DNA from: Motilimonas sp. E26 | GTDB lineage: Bacteria; Pseudomonadota; Gammaproteobacteria; Enterobacterales; CBDFNC01 | DNA length: 64,000 nucleotides | Assembly: GCF_021278025.1 (NCBI RefSeq) | Contig: NZ_JAIBHJ010000007.1 | Coordinates: 140,480 to 204,479, forward strand | Reading direction: 5' to 3' | Shown here: one piece after another, positions 10,162 through 19,784 of the stretch | Numbering within the stretch: position 1 is the stretch's first letter | Layout: each line of letters opens with the position of its first letter | Notes under the pieces: model-generated | What the model was told of the DNA's origin: nothing | Databases searched by the model: none | The model's input: the letters and a program-made list of their open reading frames with translations, nothing else | Program-made: the position numbers and the translations under genes

Positions 10162-11355
10162 ATGCAATTTTTCGCTACTGACAATGTAACGTATTTTTCT
10201 TTAAAGCAATTTACGCTTTCCCATAAACGTTTGTTTCTTCCTGTGCTACTACTAACATTATTACTACAGGACGACTTGCAATCCATTATCGTGGCAACAC
10301 TTGCTGATGCTTTTTGGGCCGTATCTTGTTATGTCGCTTTTACCCTCACCCTTTACCATTATTTGTCTAGGTTATTTGATCACACCAGCAGGATCAGCCA
10401 GTTATATCGACACTCACGCCAAAACCAAGTCATTTTCGCTGCATTGATGGGCGCGCTGCCCGGCTGCGGTGGCGCCATCATAGTAACCACTCAATTTATC
10501 CAAGGAAAAGTGGGGTTTTCAGCCATGGTGGCCGTACTAACCGCAACTATGGGCGACGCCGCCTTTTTACTATTGGCAAGTAAGCCACAAGTAGGGCTGT
10601 TTATGATAGTACTTGGCGTTGCGGTCGGCATGATATCTGGCATTATTATTAACTTCTTTCACAGTGACGACTATTTACGGCCAAGTATTCATTCAACCCC
10701 ATTAGGCCCAACAATACAAAACCGAGAGTTAGCATCTAATAATAGTATCATCAACATACAAGGTCTTTTCTGGCAACTACTTATGGTCCCAGCTCTTATC
10801 ATTGCCGCACTTAACTCGTTTCAAATCAACATCAATCAGTTACTGTCATTGCCGAGTAATAGCATTGAATGGGTTGGCGCAATATTGTCGCTTCTCACAT
10901 TAAGCTTATGGGCATTAACTAAGAAAACCTGTGACTATCAATCCACCGTCGCTGAAAGTGATAAACAAACTTGCATACATCCAATGGAAAAAGTTGCACA
11001 AGATACCCACTTTGTTAGTGCTTGGGTTATTGTGGCGCTACTCAGCTTTGAGTTAACAATTCATTTCGCAGGTGTTAATCTTTCTGAGTCTCTCACTGGC
11101 TGGGGGCCGTGGATGCCATTAATGGGATTAATCATTGGCTTATTACCCGGTTGTGGGCCGCAAATCTTGGTGACGAGTTTATACATCAGCAGCGCGGTGC
11201 CCCTTTCAAGTCAAATTGCCAATGGCATATCAAACGATGGTGATGCGTTATTTCCGGCCTTAGCGCTAGCACCCAAAGCGGCGCTGGTCGCCACTTTTTA
11301 TTCTGCTATTCCCGCTTTTGTGGTCGCTTATGGTTATTACTATCTATTCGAATAA
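10162..11355 (+). CDS. Ten-TM putative heavy-metal (manganese) exporter
   Basis: The protein of about 397 residues is hydrophobic and has internal duplication. Two copies of a PGCG motif (LPGCGGAIIVTTQF near residue 100 and LLPGCGPQILVTSLY near 330) each precede a conserved ATMGDAAF or SNDGDALFPALALAPKAA segment. This matches the ArsP_2/putative manganese transporter family of ten-TM exporters. The frame is open upstream to a TTG at 10120, but that codon overlaps the Fur/Mur box. The ATG at 10162 (SMQFFATDN) is the better start. The family function is predicted, not proven, and the transported metal is unknown here. Confidence 0.75.
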   Translation: MQFFATDNVTYFSLKQFTLSHKRLFLPVLLLTLLLQDDLQSIIVATLADAFWAVSCYVAFTLTLYHYLSRLFDHTSRISQLYRHSRQNQVIFAALMGALPGCGGAIIVTTQFIQGKVGFSAMVAVLTATMGDAAFLLLASKPQVGLFMIVLGVAVGMISGIIINFFHSDDYLRPSIHSTPLGPTIQNRELASNNSIINIQGLFWQLLMVPALIIAALNSFQININQLLSLPSNSIEWVGAILSLLTLSLWALTKKTCDYQSTVAESDKQTCIHPMEKVAQDTHFVSAWVIVALLSFELTIHFAGVNLSESLTGWGPWMPLMGLIIGLLPGCGPQILVTSLYISSAVPLSSQIANGISNDGDALFPALALAPKAALVATFYSAIPAFVVAYGYYYLFE

Positions 11356-11416
11356 TTAGGTTACTAAAGTCAAATAAGGCGCAGCCAAGTCGGCGCGCCC
11401 TCTATTTTAACAACCA

Positions 11417-12106
11417 TTACCAAGGATGTTCTTCTCCTTGCCAGGTCCAAAAACGCCCTGAGTGCTCAAGTTGTAGCTTTTCTACTAATTCAAGGATCCC
11501 AACCGCGCTTTGCTCCGCGGTAATCTCGGCTTCGCTGCCGCCCATATCGGTTTGTACCCAACCAGGGTGCACTGGACATACAATAATGCCCTGCTCTTGG
11601 AGCTCTAGCGCCATTACTTGCATCACTTTATTCACCGCGGCCTTAGAGCTACGATAAGCAAATGCGCCCTTACTTACTCGGTTAAGCGAGCCCATTTGAC
11701 TTGAAACAGTCACAATACGAGGCCGTTCAGCGAGGCTCAAATTATCTAATAGCAATCGACTTAACGTAAAAGGTGCGATGGTGTTAATAGCAAAGGCATT
11801 TAACCAACCAGTACTGTCCATGTCTGTTAGGGATTGATTCGTCGGCCCCATGACGCCCGCATTGTTGATCAGTACATCAATTTTGCGGCCCTGTAACCCC
11901 TCAGCCAAGGCTAGTATTGACGCTTCATCATCAAGGGATAATGTCATCAAACTTAACTCAGCATGCTCTCCGCCTAGCGCCTTTAAAGCCCCGCAGCTAC
12001 CTTCATCACGGTAAGTGGCCAGTACCGCATAACCTTTATTTAAACATGCTTCAGTCAGGGCCAAACCAATACCACGGTTAGCACCAGTGATCAGTATTGT
12101 TTCCAT
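11417..12106 (-). CDS. Short-chain dehydrogenase/reductase (C-factor-like)
   Basis: The 229-residue SDR has the cofactor motif TGANRGIGLA at the N-terminus, the structural NNAG motif (about residue 85) and the catalytic Ser with Y-x3-K (SSQMGS and YRSSKAA). The PGWVQTDMGG segment follows the active site. The short length and motif spacing resemble the CsgA/C-factor branch of classical SDRs. The substrate is not predictable. It appears monocistronic. Confidence 0.85.
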   Translation of the reverse strand: METILITGANRGIGLALTEACLNKGYAVLATYRDEGSCGALKALGGEHAELSLMTLSLDDEASILALAEGLQGRKIDVLINNAGVMGPTNQSLTDMDSTGWLNAFAINTIAPFTLSRLLLDNLSLAERPRIVTVSSQMGSLNRVSKGAFAYRSSKAAVNKVMQVMALELQEQGIIVCPVHPGWVQTDMGGSEAEITAEQSAVGILELVEKLQLEHSGRFWTWQGEEHPW

Positions 12107-12322
12107 CGTATCTAGTTACTCCGTTTCTATGAGGTTGGTTTTCATTAACGCCACATCAAGCCTGCATTAATTGAATAACCATCAATGACCTAAAGTTGGC
12201 TTAAATATTTCGCTAACGCTTTTATACGCAACAAAATCTACATTGAACTAGCCTAACAGATGTCATTTATTTGATATAGCCTATACACTGGCTAAGACAT
12301 TACTTGAATGGAGAAAAAGAAA

Positions 12323-12490
12323 ATGGATAACAAGTTACTACTGATTATCTTGTCGTTATTATTGCCACCCATTGCGGTATTTTTGAAAAAGGGCGTGGGC
12401 GTTGATTTGCTGATCAACATAGTGCTGTGTTTAATCGTGTTTTTCCCAGGTGTGGTTCATGCCCTTTGGGTAACAATGAAAGATGGCTAG
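12323..12490 (+). CDS. PMP3/YqaE family small membrane peptide
   Basis: The 55-residue peptide has two transmembrane segments. It contains the family pattern LLPPIAVFLKKGVGVDLLINI, split here as LLPPIAVFLKKG and DLLINIVLC, followed by FFPGVVHALWV. Members of UPF0057/PMP3 are about 50-55 residues long and are linked to membrane potential and salt or cold stress. The upstream in-frame ATG (12308) would give 60 residues. The ATG at 12323 has a GGAG Shine-Dalgarno at the right distance and fits family length. Confidence 0.85.
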   Translation: MDNKLLLIILSLLLPPIAVFLKKGVGVDLLINIVLCLIVFFPGVVHALWVTMKDG

Positions 12491-12499
12491 TGCTATATC

Positions 12500-12530
12500 A
12501 GGCGAGTTAACATTGTTTGTTAGCTCGCCT
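12500..12530 (+). terminator. Terminator between yqaE-like gene and azoR
   Basis: A 12-bp stem with one wobble pair (AGGCGAGTTAAC/GTTAGCTCGCCT) and a 7-nt loop is followed by AAATCATTTTTT. It lies between convergent genes and mainly serves the small membrane peptide gene. Confidence 0.75.
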
Positions 12531-12540
12531 AAATCATTTT

Positions 12541-13134
12541 TTACGCGGCAATTTCGTTCAACTGCTGCTTAGCTAACGCAATCCCCTGCTCTGCACTTTC
12601 TGGCCCCATCGCCAGTGCTTCAGCGTAAACGACTTCTACTTCAGTAATACCAATAAAGCCCAACACCGTTTTTAAATAAGGCGTTACATGATCATGCTCT
12701 GATTCTTTGTGGGCACCGCCACGAGTGGTAATAATTATCGCCTTTTTACCCGTTACAAGACCTTGCGGCCCTTTCTCAGTGTAGGCAAATGTCACGCCAG
12801 CACGAGCAATAAAATCAAACCAATTTTTCAACTGGGTAGGAACACTAAAATTATACATGGGCGCAGCAAGCACTAGCGTATCGTGCTGCATCAACTCTTC
12901 AACCAACTGATTTGATAGCGCCAAAGCCTGCGTTTGCTGCATATCTAAATTATCACCACCGCGTAATGCTGTGGCAATGGCCCCATCTAACACAGGAACA
13001 GGCTCCGCCACTAAGTCACGTAACGTTACTCGCACACCTTGCGCCTGCCAGCGCGCAGCTAAGTGCGCCACCAACAGCGAAGATTGAGAATGTTCACCTA
13101 AAATACTTGATTGTAATAGCAATGCTTTTTTCAT
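12541..13134 (-). CDS. azoR: FMN-dependent NADH-azoreductase
   Basis: The 197-residue flavodoxin-fold quinone/azo reductase resembles AzoR (formerly AcpD; 201 residues in E. coli). The N-terminus [19 protein letters not shown] carries the FMN-phosphate loop. [16 protein letters not shown] and TTRGG are the other flavin-contacting signatures. The frame is open to 13158, but the ATG at 13134 has an AGGG Shine-Dalgarno and starts exactly where the family does. The likely role is quinone detoxification. Confidence 0.9.
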   Translation of the reverse strand: MKKALLLQSSILGEHSQSSLLVAHLAARWQAQGVRVTLRDLVAEPVPVLDGAIATALRGGDNLDMQQTQALALSNQLVEELMQHDTLVLAAPMYNFSVPTQLKNWFDFIARAGVTFAYTEKGPQGLVTGKKAIIITTRGGAHKESEHDHVTPYLKTVLGFIGITEVEVVYAEALAMGPESAEQGIALAKQQLNEIAA

Positions 13135-13434
13135 TATTGGCGCCCTTTTGATTATCATCTAGGAATATTTACGCCAACTTTATAGCCTCACAATCTTGAA
13201 TAATAGTGCTAAATTTAAGCTAAAACATTCTATTATTTAGAACAAACATCACAATCTTGTCCATTATCTGATTTTCAACCTATTTTTTTACAACTAACAA
13301 TTAATAATCTATACACATAATAATAGCCTGATATATACAATCCTAGATACAGTAGAAGAACAATAAACTAGCAAACCTAGTAAGCTGCGCTATTATACTC
13401 TTCTATGAATTTTCTGCTTGTTTAGGGCACCTAT

Positions 13435-15351
13435 ATGAAATTGAACAATGTTAGCATCAAACAAAAAATATTAATGACAGTCGTCATTGCTATTTTACTG
13501 TCCACCGCCCTCGTTGGCCTCCTCAGTCAAAGGAGTGCTAAAGAAGTCGTACAACAACGTATGCTTAACTCAGAAATGCCCAGTATTACCAAGCAAATTC
13601 GCGATCAAGTTGATCATGAAATTAGCGGATTAATGAATGCTGCTGAGCAATTAGCAAACGATCCATTTTTGCAAGCTTGGCTCAACAATGGTCGCCCAGA
13701 AGAACAAACACCATTGGTGATCCAGCAGCTAGCGGTATTGAAACAGCAATATGATCTAGTGCAAACCTCCTATGCCGATAAAGAAACAGGTGCTTATTAC
13801 ACTCAGTCAGGTTTTTTACGCTTATTAGACAAACAGCAAGATAGCTGGTTTTATGATTATCGCGACAGTGGTGAAGAGCGCATGCTCAATGTCTTTACCG
13901 AGGCTAACGGCGAAGTAAAATTATTTATTAACTACCAACAGCCAAATGGTCGAGCCTTAGTCGGCTTAGCTAAATCCCTTGATGATATGGTGAATTTACT
14001 GCAACGCTTCACTATTGAGCAATCAGGTCGAGTATTCTTAGTTAATGCTAAAGGCGACGTGCAAATTCATTATCAAGGTGGTCAAAGTAGCGGACAAAGC
14101 CTTGCCCAAATTTATCCTAACGCCAACACGCAAAGTTTATTGAGCCCAGATGATTTCAACATTATTGAAACGCAAGTGAACGGCGTCGATATGTTGGTAG
14201 CAAGCAGCTACATTCCAGCCATGGATTGGTATTTAGTTGCTTATGTACCTGCAAATGAAATATTTGCCATGCTCGATCAATCAGCCTATCAAATCCTGAT
14301 CTGGACCTTGTTGATTGCTGCTGTATTTATTGCACTAGCAGCAGTATTAGCCAACTCAGTCAGCAAGCCCATCGCGCAAGTAGCTAACATGCTACAAGAC
14401 ATTGGCGCCGGTGGCGGTGATTTGCGCCAGCGCTTACCCGTTAATGGTAATGATGAAATTGCCCAACTGGCTAGTGGCTTTAATAGCTTTATCGAAAAAA
14501 TTCAACAATCAATGATTGAAGTGGCCAGCACCAGTAAGTTATTGAATAGCTCCGCCAGTGACGTTGCTAGCCAAGCCCAGCAAACCTTAAATGACAGCGA
14601 ATTACAAAAAGACCGTACCGTGATGGTTGCCACTGCGATTAATGAAATGGGCGCTACTGTTAATGAGATCGCCAGCAATGCAGCAAACGCGGCCATTGAA
14701 GCCAAAGATGCTGACAACCAAGCAAATGATGGTCAAAAACTCTCGGATCAGGCACGAGGAACAATTAACAACTTATCCAACGATGTATCTGAAGTCGGTG
14801 AAGTGATTGAATCTCTCGCTCACCACACAAAATCAATTGGTACTATTTTAGACGTGATCCGAGCAATTTCTGAACAAACTAACTTGCTGGCTCTCAATGC
14901 CGCCATAGAAGCAGCCCGTGCCGGAGAAGCTGGTCGCGGCTTTGCGGTAGTAGCAGATGAAGTACGCAGCTTAGCTTCACGCACTGCCGCCAGCACCGAC
15001 GAAGTACAAGCCATGATCGACAAACTCCAAAGTGAGGCAGCCAAAGCCGTTAAAGCCACCGAACTAAGTTTGAGTCGCTCTCATGAAGGTGTCAGCTCTG
15101 TGGATGCCGTCAGTGAATCGCTGATCAGCATTAGTGAACGTATCGCCCTGATCAGTGACATGAACATGCAAGTAGCCGCCGCCACCGAAGAGCAATCAAC
15201 CGTGGTAGAAGATATCAACCGCAATGTGAATGACATCAATGATATAACTCACCGCACCGCGAACACAGCGCAAGCCGCTGCACAGGCAAGTTCAGAGCTA
15301 ACCGAGTTGTCTCACCGCCTTGATAGCTTAGTGGCAACCTTTAAGGTTTAG
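13435..15351 (+). CDS. Methyl-accepting chemotaxis protein with Cache sensor
   Basis: The 638-residue chemoreceptor has a first membrane segment at about residues 11-31 and a periplasmic Cache-type sensor of about 250 residues. A second membrane segment lies near 284-306, then HAMP, then the signalling domain. The signalling hairpin tip is recognisable ([19 protein letters not shown], then [15 protein letters not shown]). The ligand is not predictable. A terminator follows, and the gene stands alone, away from any che cluster. Confidence 0.92.
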   Translation: MKLNNVSIKQKILMTVVIAILLSTALVGLLSQRSAKEVVQQRMLNSEMPSITKQIRDQVDHEISGLMNAAEQLANDPFLQAWLNNGRPEEQTPLVIQQLAVLKQQYDLVQTSYADKETGAYYTQSGFLRLLDKQQDSWFYDYRDSGEERMLNVFTEANGEVKLFINYQQPNGRALVGLAKSLDDMVNLLQRFTIEQSGRVFLVNAKGDVQIHYQGGQSSGQSLAQIYPNANTQSLLSPDDFNIIETQVNGVDMLVASSYIPAMDWYLVAYVPANEIFAMLDQSAYQILIWTLLIAAVFIALAAVLANSVSKPIAQVANMLQDIGAGGGDLRQRLPVNGNDEIAQLASGFNSFIEKIQQSMIEVASTSKLLNSSASDVASQAQQTLNDSELQKDRTVMVATAINEMGATVNEIASNAANAAIEAKDADNQANDGQKLSDQARGTINNLSNDVSEVGEVIESLAHHTKSIGTILDVIRAISEQTNLLALNAAIEAARAGEAGRGFAVVADEVRSLASRTAASTDEVQAMIDKLQSEAAKAVKATELSLSRSHEGVSSVDAVSESLISISERIALISDMNMQVAAATEEQSTVVEDINRNVNDINDITHRTANTAQAAAQASSELTELSHRLDSLVATFKV

Positions 15352-15427
15352 TGATCTTGGTGCTTAGACTCTCAACTAATGGATCACCATTAAATTCAAC
15401 GGTGTAAAAGCCTACCTTATGAGACTC

Positions 15428-15452
15428 AAAGGCCAATGTAATATTGGCCTTT
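15428..15452 (+). terminator. Terminator of the chemoreceptor gene
   Basis: A perfect 10-bp stem (AAAGGCCAAT/ATTGGCCTTT) with a 5-nt loop is followed by a T-rich tract, about 75 bases after the stop codon. Confidence 0.85.
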
Positions 15453-15544
15453 TTGTTTTTATGGCGAGTTTCTTGTCAGTACTGATGGTTTTATGTTCAT
15501 ATCCAAGTATTAACTAATTCTATTTATCTGATTAGAGGTACTTT

Positions 15545-17356
15545 ATGACTGCGCCAACGTGGAACCTATCGCTAGCCTACAACGGCTTAACTGATCCACA
15601 GATCAACCACGACATCGCTGATATTGAGCAAGGCATTGCAGGCTTAACCCAGTTAGACCCAACCAAGATTGAGCATCTACAACAAGCCTTAGTAAAAGCT
15701 GAAGCTATCGGCGTCAAACTGCATACCCTATCCAGTTTTGCTAACTGTATTACCTCTGTGGATGCCAGTAATGAACCAGCCAAAGCCTTAGACGTTAAAA
15801 TGGACGGCTTATATTCACGACTGCAACAACAGTTAAGCCCAATTCAACACGCACTGATCCACGGTAGTGACGAGCAATTAGCACAAGTATTAGCAGGCAA
15901 TGAGCAAACAGGCAGCTTAGCTCATTTTGCCTTTACCTATCAGCGCGAGCGCCTAAAAAGCGCAACTTCCCTAACGGTGAAAGAAGAGCAGCTACTGAGC
16001 GCCATGCAAGTCAATGGTCGCAACGCCTGGTCGCGTTTATACGACAACCTTACCGGCAGTATTCAAGTTACCTTAACGCTGGCTGATGGCAGCCAAGAAA
16101 CCATGGGCTTATCCCAAGCCGCTAGCATTTTATATGGCAGCGATACCCTGCGCCATGAAGCTGCTTGGCGCGCCATTAATCAAGCAATGACGCAACATCA
16201 ACAAAGTTTTGCTGCCATCTTAAATGCGCTAGCAGGCGATCGCTTAACGGAATACGCCAAGCGCAGCGACGTTGCCGTGAGTAAAGGCCAAGCGCCAGTG
16301 CATTTTTTAGACCCCTCCTTGTTTGACAGCCGCATTGAAGCGCAAACCTTAAACACCATGATCAGCGTGACGAAAAACAATCGTGCCTTAGGCCAACGCG
16401 CGGGTAAATTAATGGCGCAATGCTATGGTCAAACCTGCCTGAAACCTTGGCAAGAGCAAGCCGCGATGCCCGCATCAGAAGGTGAAATTGCAGAGCAATA
16501 CAGCTTCGAACAAGCCATCACCATCATTAAACAAGCTTTTACAGGGATCGACCCAGAAATGGCCGAGTTTGTTGACTACATGGTAGAAAACCAATTAATC
16601 GACGCCGCTCCTGCTCCGAATAAACGCATGGGCGCTTACTGTACCCAATTTGCAAATAGTCGTACCCCATTAGTGTTTATGACATGGGGCAACAGCATGT
16701 CAGATGTGATCACCCTCGCCCACGAGCTCGGCCATGCGTTTCATAACTGGGTGCTTAAGGACCAACCGCGTACTTTAGCAAACTACCCAATGACCTTGGC
16801 AGAAACCGCCTCTATTTTTGCCGAAAACGTAGTGCGATCAGCATTAATGGAGCAAGCCACTAATAAGCAGGCTAAATTACAAATGTTATGGGAAGAAGCA
16901 CAATCAGCACTAGCCCTATTAAATAACATTCCCGTGCGCTTTGAATTTGAACAGGCCTTTTACACTCAACGCAGCCAAGGTGAACTTTCGCCAGCGCAGC
17001 TAAGCCAACTAATGTCTGATACCTGGGCCGATTGGTATGGCGATGCCATGGACGAAACCAACCCGATGTTTTGGGCCAGCAAACTACACTTTAGCATTGG
17101 CTCGGTGAGTTTTTATAATTACCCTTACCTGTTTGGTTACCTATTCAGCAAAGGGGTTTATGCCCAGCGTGCTGCCAAAGGCAATGAGTTTTACGCGGAT
17201 TATAAGGCGCTACTGGCCGATACTGGCGCCATGACCGCCGAAGACCTAGTGCAAAAACATTTAGGCATGGATATTCGCCAAGCCGATTTTTGGCAGCAAA
17301 GCTTAGACTTAATAGCACAAGACATCGAACAATTTGCTGCGCAATTAGCACGCTAA
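15545..17356 (+). CDS. pepF: Oligoendopeptidase F family metallopeptidase (M3B)
   Basis: The 603-residue zinc peptidase belongs to the M3B family and cleaves oligopeptides in the cytoplasm. The zinc-binding motif is HELGH in TLAHELGHAFHNW (about residue 395), with the third ligand in ETASIFAENV some 25 residues later. The length equals the family norm of about 600. AGAGGT seven bases before the ATG is a good ribosome binding site. The gene appears monocistronic. Confidence 0.92.
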   Translation: MTAPTWNLSLAYNGLTDPQINHDIADIEQGIAGLTQLDPTKIEHLQQALVKAEAIGVKLHTLSSFANCITSVDASNEPAKALDVKMDGLYSRLQQQLSPIQHALIHGSDEQLAQVLAGNEQTGSLAHFAFTYQRERLKSATSLTVKEEQLLSAMQVNGRNAWSRLYDNLTGSIQVTLTLADGSQETMGLSQAASILYGSDTLRHEAAWRAINQAMTQHQQSFAAILNALAGDRLTEYAKRSDVAVSKGQAPVHFLDPSLFDSRIEAQTLNTMISVTKNNRALGQRAGKLMAQCYGQTCLKPWQEQAAMPASEGEIAEQYSFEQAITIIKQAFTGIDPEMAEFVDYMVENQLIDAAPAPNKRMGAYCTQFANSRTPLVFMTWGNSMSDVITLAHELGHAFHNWVLKDQPRTLANYPMTLAETASIFAENVVRSALMEQATNKQAKLQMLWEEAQSALALLNNIPVRFEFEQAFYTQRSQGELSPAQLSQLMSDTWADWYGDAMDETNPMFWASKLHFSIGSVSFYNYPYLFGYLFSKGVYAQRAAKGNEFYADYKALLADTGAMTAEDLVQKHLGMDIRQADFWQQSLDLIAQDIEQFAAQLAR

Positions 17357-17362
17357 TTTGCC

Positions 17363-17405
17363 CCCAAGCAATTACAAGGTGCATATTCGGCCTAAATTGC
17401 TTGGG
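17363..17405 (+). terminator. Long-loop hairpin after pepF
   Basis: A perfect 11-bp inverted repeat (CCCAAGCAATT/AATTGCTTGGG) with a 21-nt loop starts 7 bases after the pepF stop. No T-tract follows, so it may be an mRNA 3' end stabiliser rather than a terminator. Confidence 0.5.
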
Positions 17406-17536
17406 AATCCCCCCTCGTTGCACACAACATCAAAAAGCAACATGGTTCAACTAGAACACAATACACTTTTGATGCTATAGTCCATTGATTTTAATCTAAT
17501 TAACTGATAAATCCAGTTTATCACGAGAGCCAATCT

Positions 17537-18031
17537 ATGCCTTTTACACCCTTTCATATGGGCCCTGGAATAATCATTAAAGCCTTGTTCCAAGGCAGCT
17601 TTAGCTTAATGGTGTTTGGCTGGGCGCAGATCATCATGGACTTACAACCCTTGATAGTGATGATCACAGGTGAGGGGCATTTACATGGTTTTAGTCATAC
17701 CTTTGTTGGCGCCAGCTTGCTCACCGTTGTTGCGACCCTCAGCGGTAAACATCTGTCAGAATGGGGCTTGAGATGGCTCGAGCTAGACCGATTTATGCCG
17801 ACAAAAATAAGCTGGCCCGTCGCTTTTTTCAGTGCCGCCATTGGCTGTGCCAGCCACGTAGTACTCGACGCCATCATGCATCACGATGTGGAGCCGTTTT
17901 TCCCCGTTAGCCTCACCAACCCACTGTTAAACCTACTCAGCCACCAAGCTTTACACCAATTTTGTTTATACTCTGGCGTAGTTGGCGCGGTGGTGTTTTT
18001 TGCCATTGCTTGGCGGCAACATCGTCGGTAA
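17537..18031 (+). CDS. Predicted membrane-bound metal-dependent hydrolase-like protein
   Basis: The 164-residue hydrophobic protein starts with MPFTPFHMGPG and has about four membrane segments. Conserved polar residues lie within or near the membrane: DLQP, HGFSHTFVG and HVVLDAIMHHD. This pattern resembles the YdjM/DUF4184 group of integral membrane proteins described as putative metal-dependent hydrolases. No activity is established for close relatives. It lies at the left edge of the accessory island. Confidence 0.6.
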   Translation: MPFTPFHMGPGIIIKALFQGSFSLMVFGWAQIIMDLQPLIVMITGEGHLHGFSHTFVGASLLTVVATLSGKHLSEWGLRWLELDRFMPTKISWPVAFFSAAIGCASHVVLDAIMHHDVEPFFPVSLTNPLLNLLSHQALHQFCLYSGVVGAVVFFAIAWRQHRR

Positions 18032-18157
18032 GCGAGATCATCGCCTACTGAAGAATTGGATCATGGCACTGAATAAGATGTCCAGATACGGTGTTATGTG
18101 GGATAAGATCAGGTAAAAAATATGTTGTTGACGCCATAGTCGTTTATTATGTGCGTT

Positions 18158-18586
18158 TTAATGAGTATCCAAATATAAAGAAATAATATCTTTTGCGTAA
18201 GGGTATACACTTTTATCCGCATCATTACATAGGACTATCGTCGATAGTTTTTTAGCAGGAATCCGAATATAAATAGTTTGAACACCTAAGTAAGACCCGC
18301 TATGCATATAGGCATCATAGCCATCTATTTTAGTTACTACTTGCCCATTAGCATATAAGCCAAAGCCATCATAAGCAGAAAATTCACTATTAGGTTTATT
18401 CAATAAAGAAATTAATTTATCAGGATTCCTTCCTAAGCTTGGACTGTAAAAATGCTGATCCCATTTTAATAAATCATTAAGAGTAGTATGTAAACCACCA
18501 TCACCACCCCAAAATAAATTCGTCATATCAGTTTGGTAACCACCTGTCATTCTTCTTCTCTTATACCCACTTTGGCTTCGCGACAC
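18158..18586 (-). pseudogene. C-terminal fragment of a beta-lactamase-fold serine hydrolase
   Basis: The surviving 142 codons cover only the C-terminal third of a class C beta-lactamase/PBP-like serine hydrolase. GGDGGLHTTLNDLLKWDQHF, GFGLYANGQ and the KTG-equivalent HSGSYLG are present. The N-terminal part with the SxxK and YxN catalytic motifs is missing. Upstream homology is lost at about 18575, where a REP-like repeat with the GTGTCG core begins, so the break seems to coincide with the repeat. The product cannot be catalytically active. It is probably the decaying end of the accessory island. Confidence 0.65.
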
Positions 18587-18599
18587 CTACTCTTATCTG
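18561..18599 (-). repeat. REP-like hairpin repeat, copy 1 (degenerate right arm)
   Basis: On the minus strand this begins AGATAAGAGTAGGTGTCGCG and continues into AAGCC. It shares that part with the element at 19305-19337, but the second arm of the hairpin is replaced by hydrolase-like sequence. It follows the stop of the small membrane protein gene, in the sense orientation. Confidence 0.55.
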
Positions 18600-18605
18600 T
18601 TCTAG

Positions 18606-18839
18606 CTACAACCACTTTTCAGCTTTCATCAAGCCATTCCACGCTTTACCAAGTAGCGATGGAAATAAGCGAGGATAAAATAAAGAGGTAAAGGCAAACA
18701 CACCAAATATTACCCAGAAACCTAAGCTACCTATAAATGCATTTTCAGGTCCCCAAAAAGTTAAATACTTGTTGGTTGCAAGCCAAAGTAATGCTGTTGT
18801 TGGCAGCGCAAATAACATTGATGCAAACTGCCCTAGCAA
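18606..18839 (-). CDS. Small membrane protein, probable integron cassette gene
   Basis: The 77-residue product has two hydrophobic segments (about residues 3-20 and 31-53) and no recognised domain. From a TTG at 18839 the frame is complete. The reading frame also continues upstream for 11 more codons to an ATC (18870-18872) that has an AAGGGG Shine-Dalgarno seven bases away, where an ATG would be expected. The ancestral start may therefore have mutated, leaving a poor or remnant gene. Upstream lies a GGCGTTAC end typical of attC sites, so this looks like a cassette. Function is unknown. Confidence 0.45.
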   Translation of the reverse strand: MLGQFASMLFALPTTALLWLATNKYLTFWGPENAFIGSLGFWVIFGVFAFTSLFYPRLFPSLLGKAWNGLMKAEKWL

Positions 18840-19304
18840 AAACTCTTGCAGCTTATTTTCTGATTGTTTGATAGCAAAACCCCTTAGCTAAAACTGCCAC
18901 GTAACGCCTACATTTACGGCTAGTTTGAAGCGCAGCGAAAAAAATTGTCTGATAGCCGCGCCTTGATAGTCATTGGGCCCCTCCCCAAACCTCTAACCGA
19001 GGTACGCTTAAGGTAACCATACCCAGCAGGATGAAACTCAATAAACATTTATAATAACGCACATCCATACTACTGTGGTATCGGTTTACAGGAAAGCTGG
19101 TGGCAAAGCTGGCAGGGAAAGTTGGGACATCCACCAAATTTCGGAGTTGATTCAGGGCAGACCAACTGACCGCGAGGTAAAGTCATGGCCACATCCTGCT
19201 CAATAAGTGGTTTTTAAACTATGGCTCAGGATGTGAATTAGTGCAAAAAGTGATGGATGTCCTCAAATCTCTGCAAAAAAGATGGCTGTCCCATCACTTG
19301 CCAT
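18840..19304. other. Gene-free accessory DNA with attC-like end and repeat remnants
   Basis: No supportable gene is seen. Near 18900-18925 the minus strand carries AGCCGTAAATGTAGGCGTTA, which looks like the right end of an attC site. Near 19115-19290 similar short strings recur (TGGGACATCC, TGATGGATGTCC, AGATGGCTGTCCC), and an ATGGCCAC follows AGGTAAAGTC. These resemble debris of a small transposable element, possibly a REP-associated transposase locus, but no frame survives. Confidence 0.4.
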
Positions 19305-19337
19305 GGGGTGTCGGCTTCACGACACCTATTCTTATCT
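19305..19337 (-). repeat. REP-like hairpin repeat, copy 2
   Basis: On the minus strand AGATAAGAATA is followed by the hairpin GGTGTCG-tgaag-CCGACACC. It lies just after the stop of the 19349-19771 gene in the sense orientation, like the copies at 18561-18599 and 25109-25142. Confidence 0.65.
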
Positions 19338-19348
19338 GTTAGCAGTAT

Positions 19349-19771
19349 TTATACGGGATCATGAAATGACATAATATAATGAAATTCATCAATCCCATCT
19401 AAGCGAAGCCCTTTACTAATAAACTCACAAGGCTTATCACTTTGTTTTAAGCCATACCCCATGTAACCAAAGTTTACAGTTTCATCATCTGCAAATGCCG
19501 CCTCCAAATATGCTACCGATTTTTGCGTATCGCTAGAGGTTGGATGGCTAGAATGAACAAATGGTAACCAAGAATACCAAGGAACTCTCTCATACTTTAA
19601 GTGGACTTTTAGTGTGTCACAGCTTTCATAAAATTTACGTTCATTCACAAATTCAATTGTAAAATCCGCACTAGCTACGCTACTTTCAAATTCCTTTATA
19701 TTAACTTCACTGTAATCCCCTCCTGCAAAGCACAAAGTTGGGAACAATAAGATAACTAGAATGCGAGCCAT
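19349..19771 (-). CDS. Small secreted protein of unknown function (cassette gene)
   Basis: The 140-residue product begins with a clear signal peptide (MARILVILLFPTLCFAGG) and otherwise has no recognisable domain. Two cysteines in the mature part (SCDTLK and KPCEF) could form a disulfide. An upstream in-frame ATG at 19816 exists, but those codons lie inside the attC site. The ATG at 19771 has an AAGG Shine-Dalgarno six bases away and directly precedes the signal peptide, so it is preferred. The gene starts about 12 bases after the attC end, as expected for an integron cassette. Confidence 0.65.
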   Translation of the reverse strand: MARILVILLFPTLCFAGGDYSEVNIKEFESSVASADFTIEFVNERKFYESCDTLKVHLKYERVPWYSWLPFVHSSHPTSSDTQKSVAYLEAAFADDETVNFGYMGYGLKQSDKPCEFISKGLRLDGIDEFHYIMSFHDPV

Positions 19772-19784
19772 ATACACCTTACTG

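Noticed and set aside
14820..15059. Antisense open frame within the chemoreceptor gene
   Set aside because: It is a mirror of the highly constrained signalling domain; composition and lack of a ribosome binding site argue against a gene.
19115..19290. Intact transposase gene
   Set aside because: The repeated TGGGACATCC-like strings suggest mobile DNA, but all frames are broken and no transposase motif survives.
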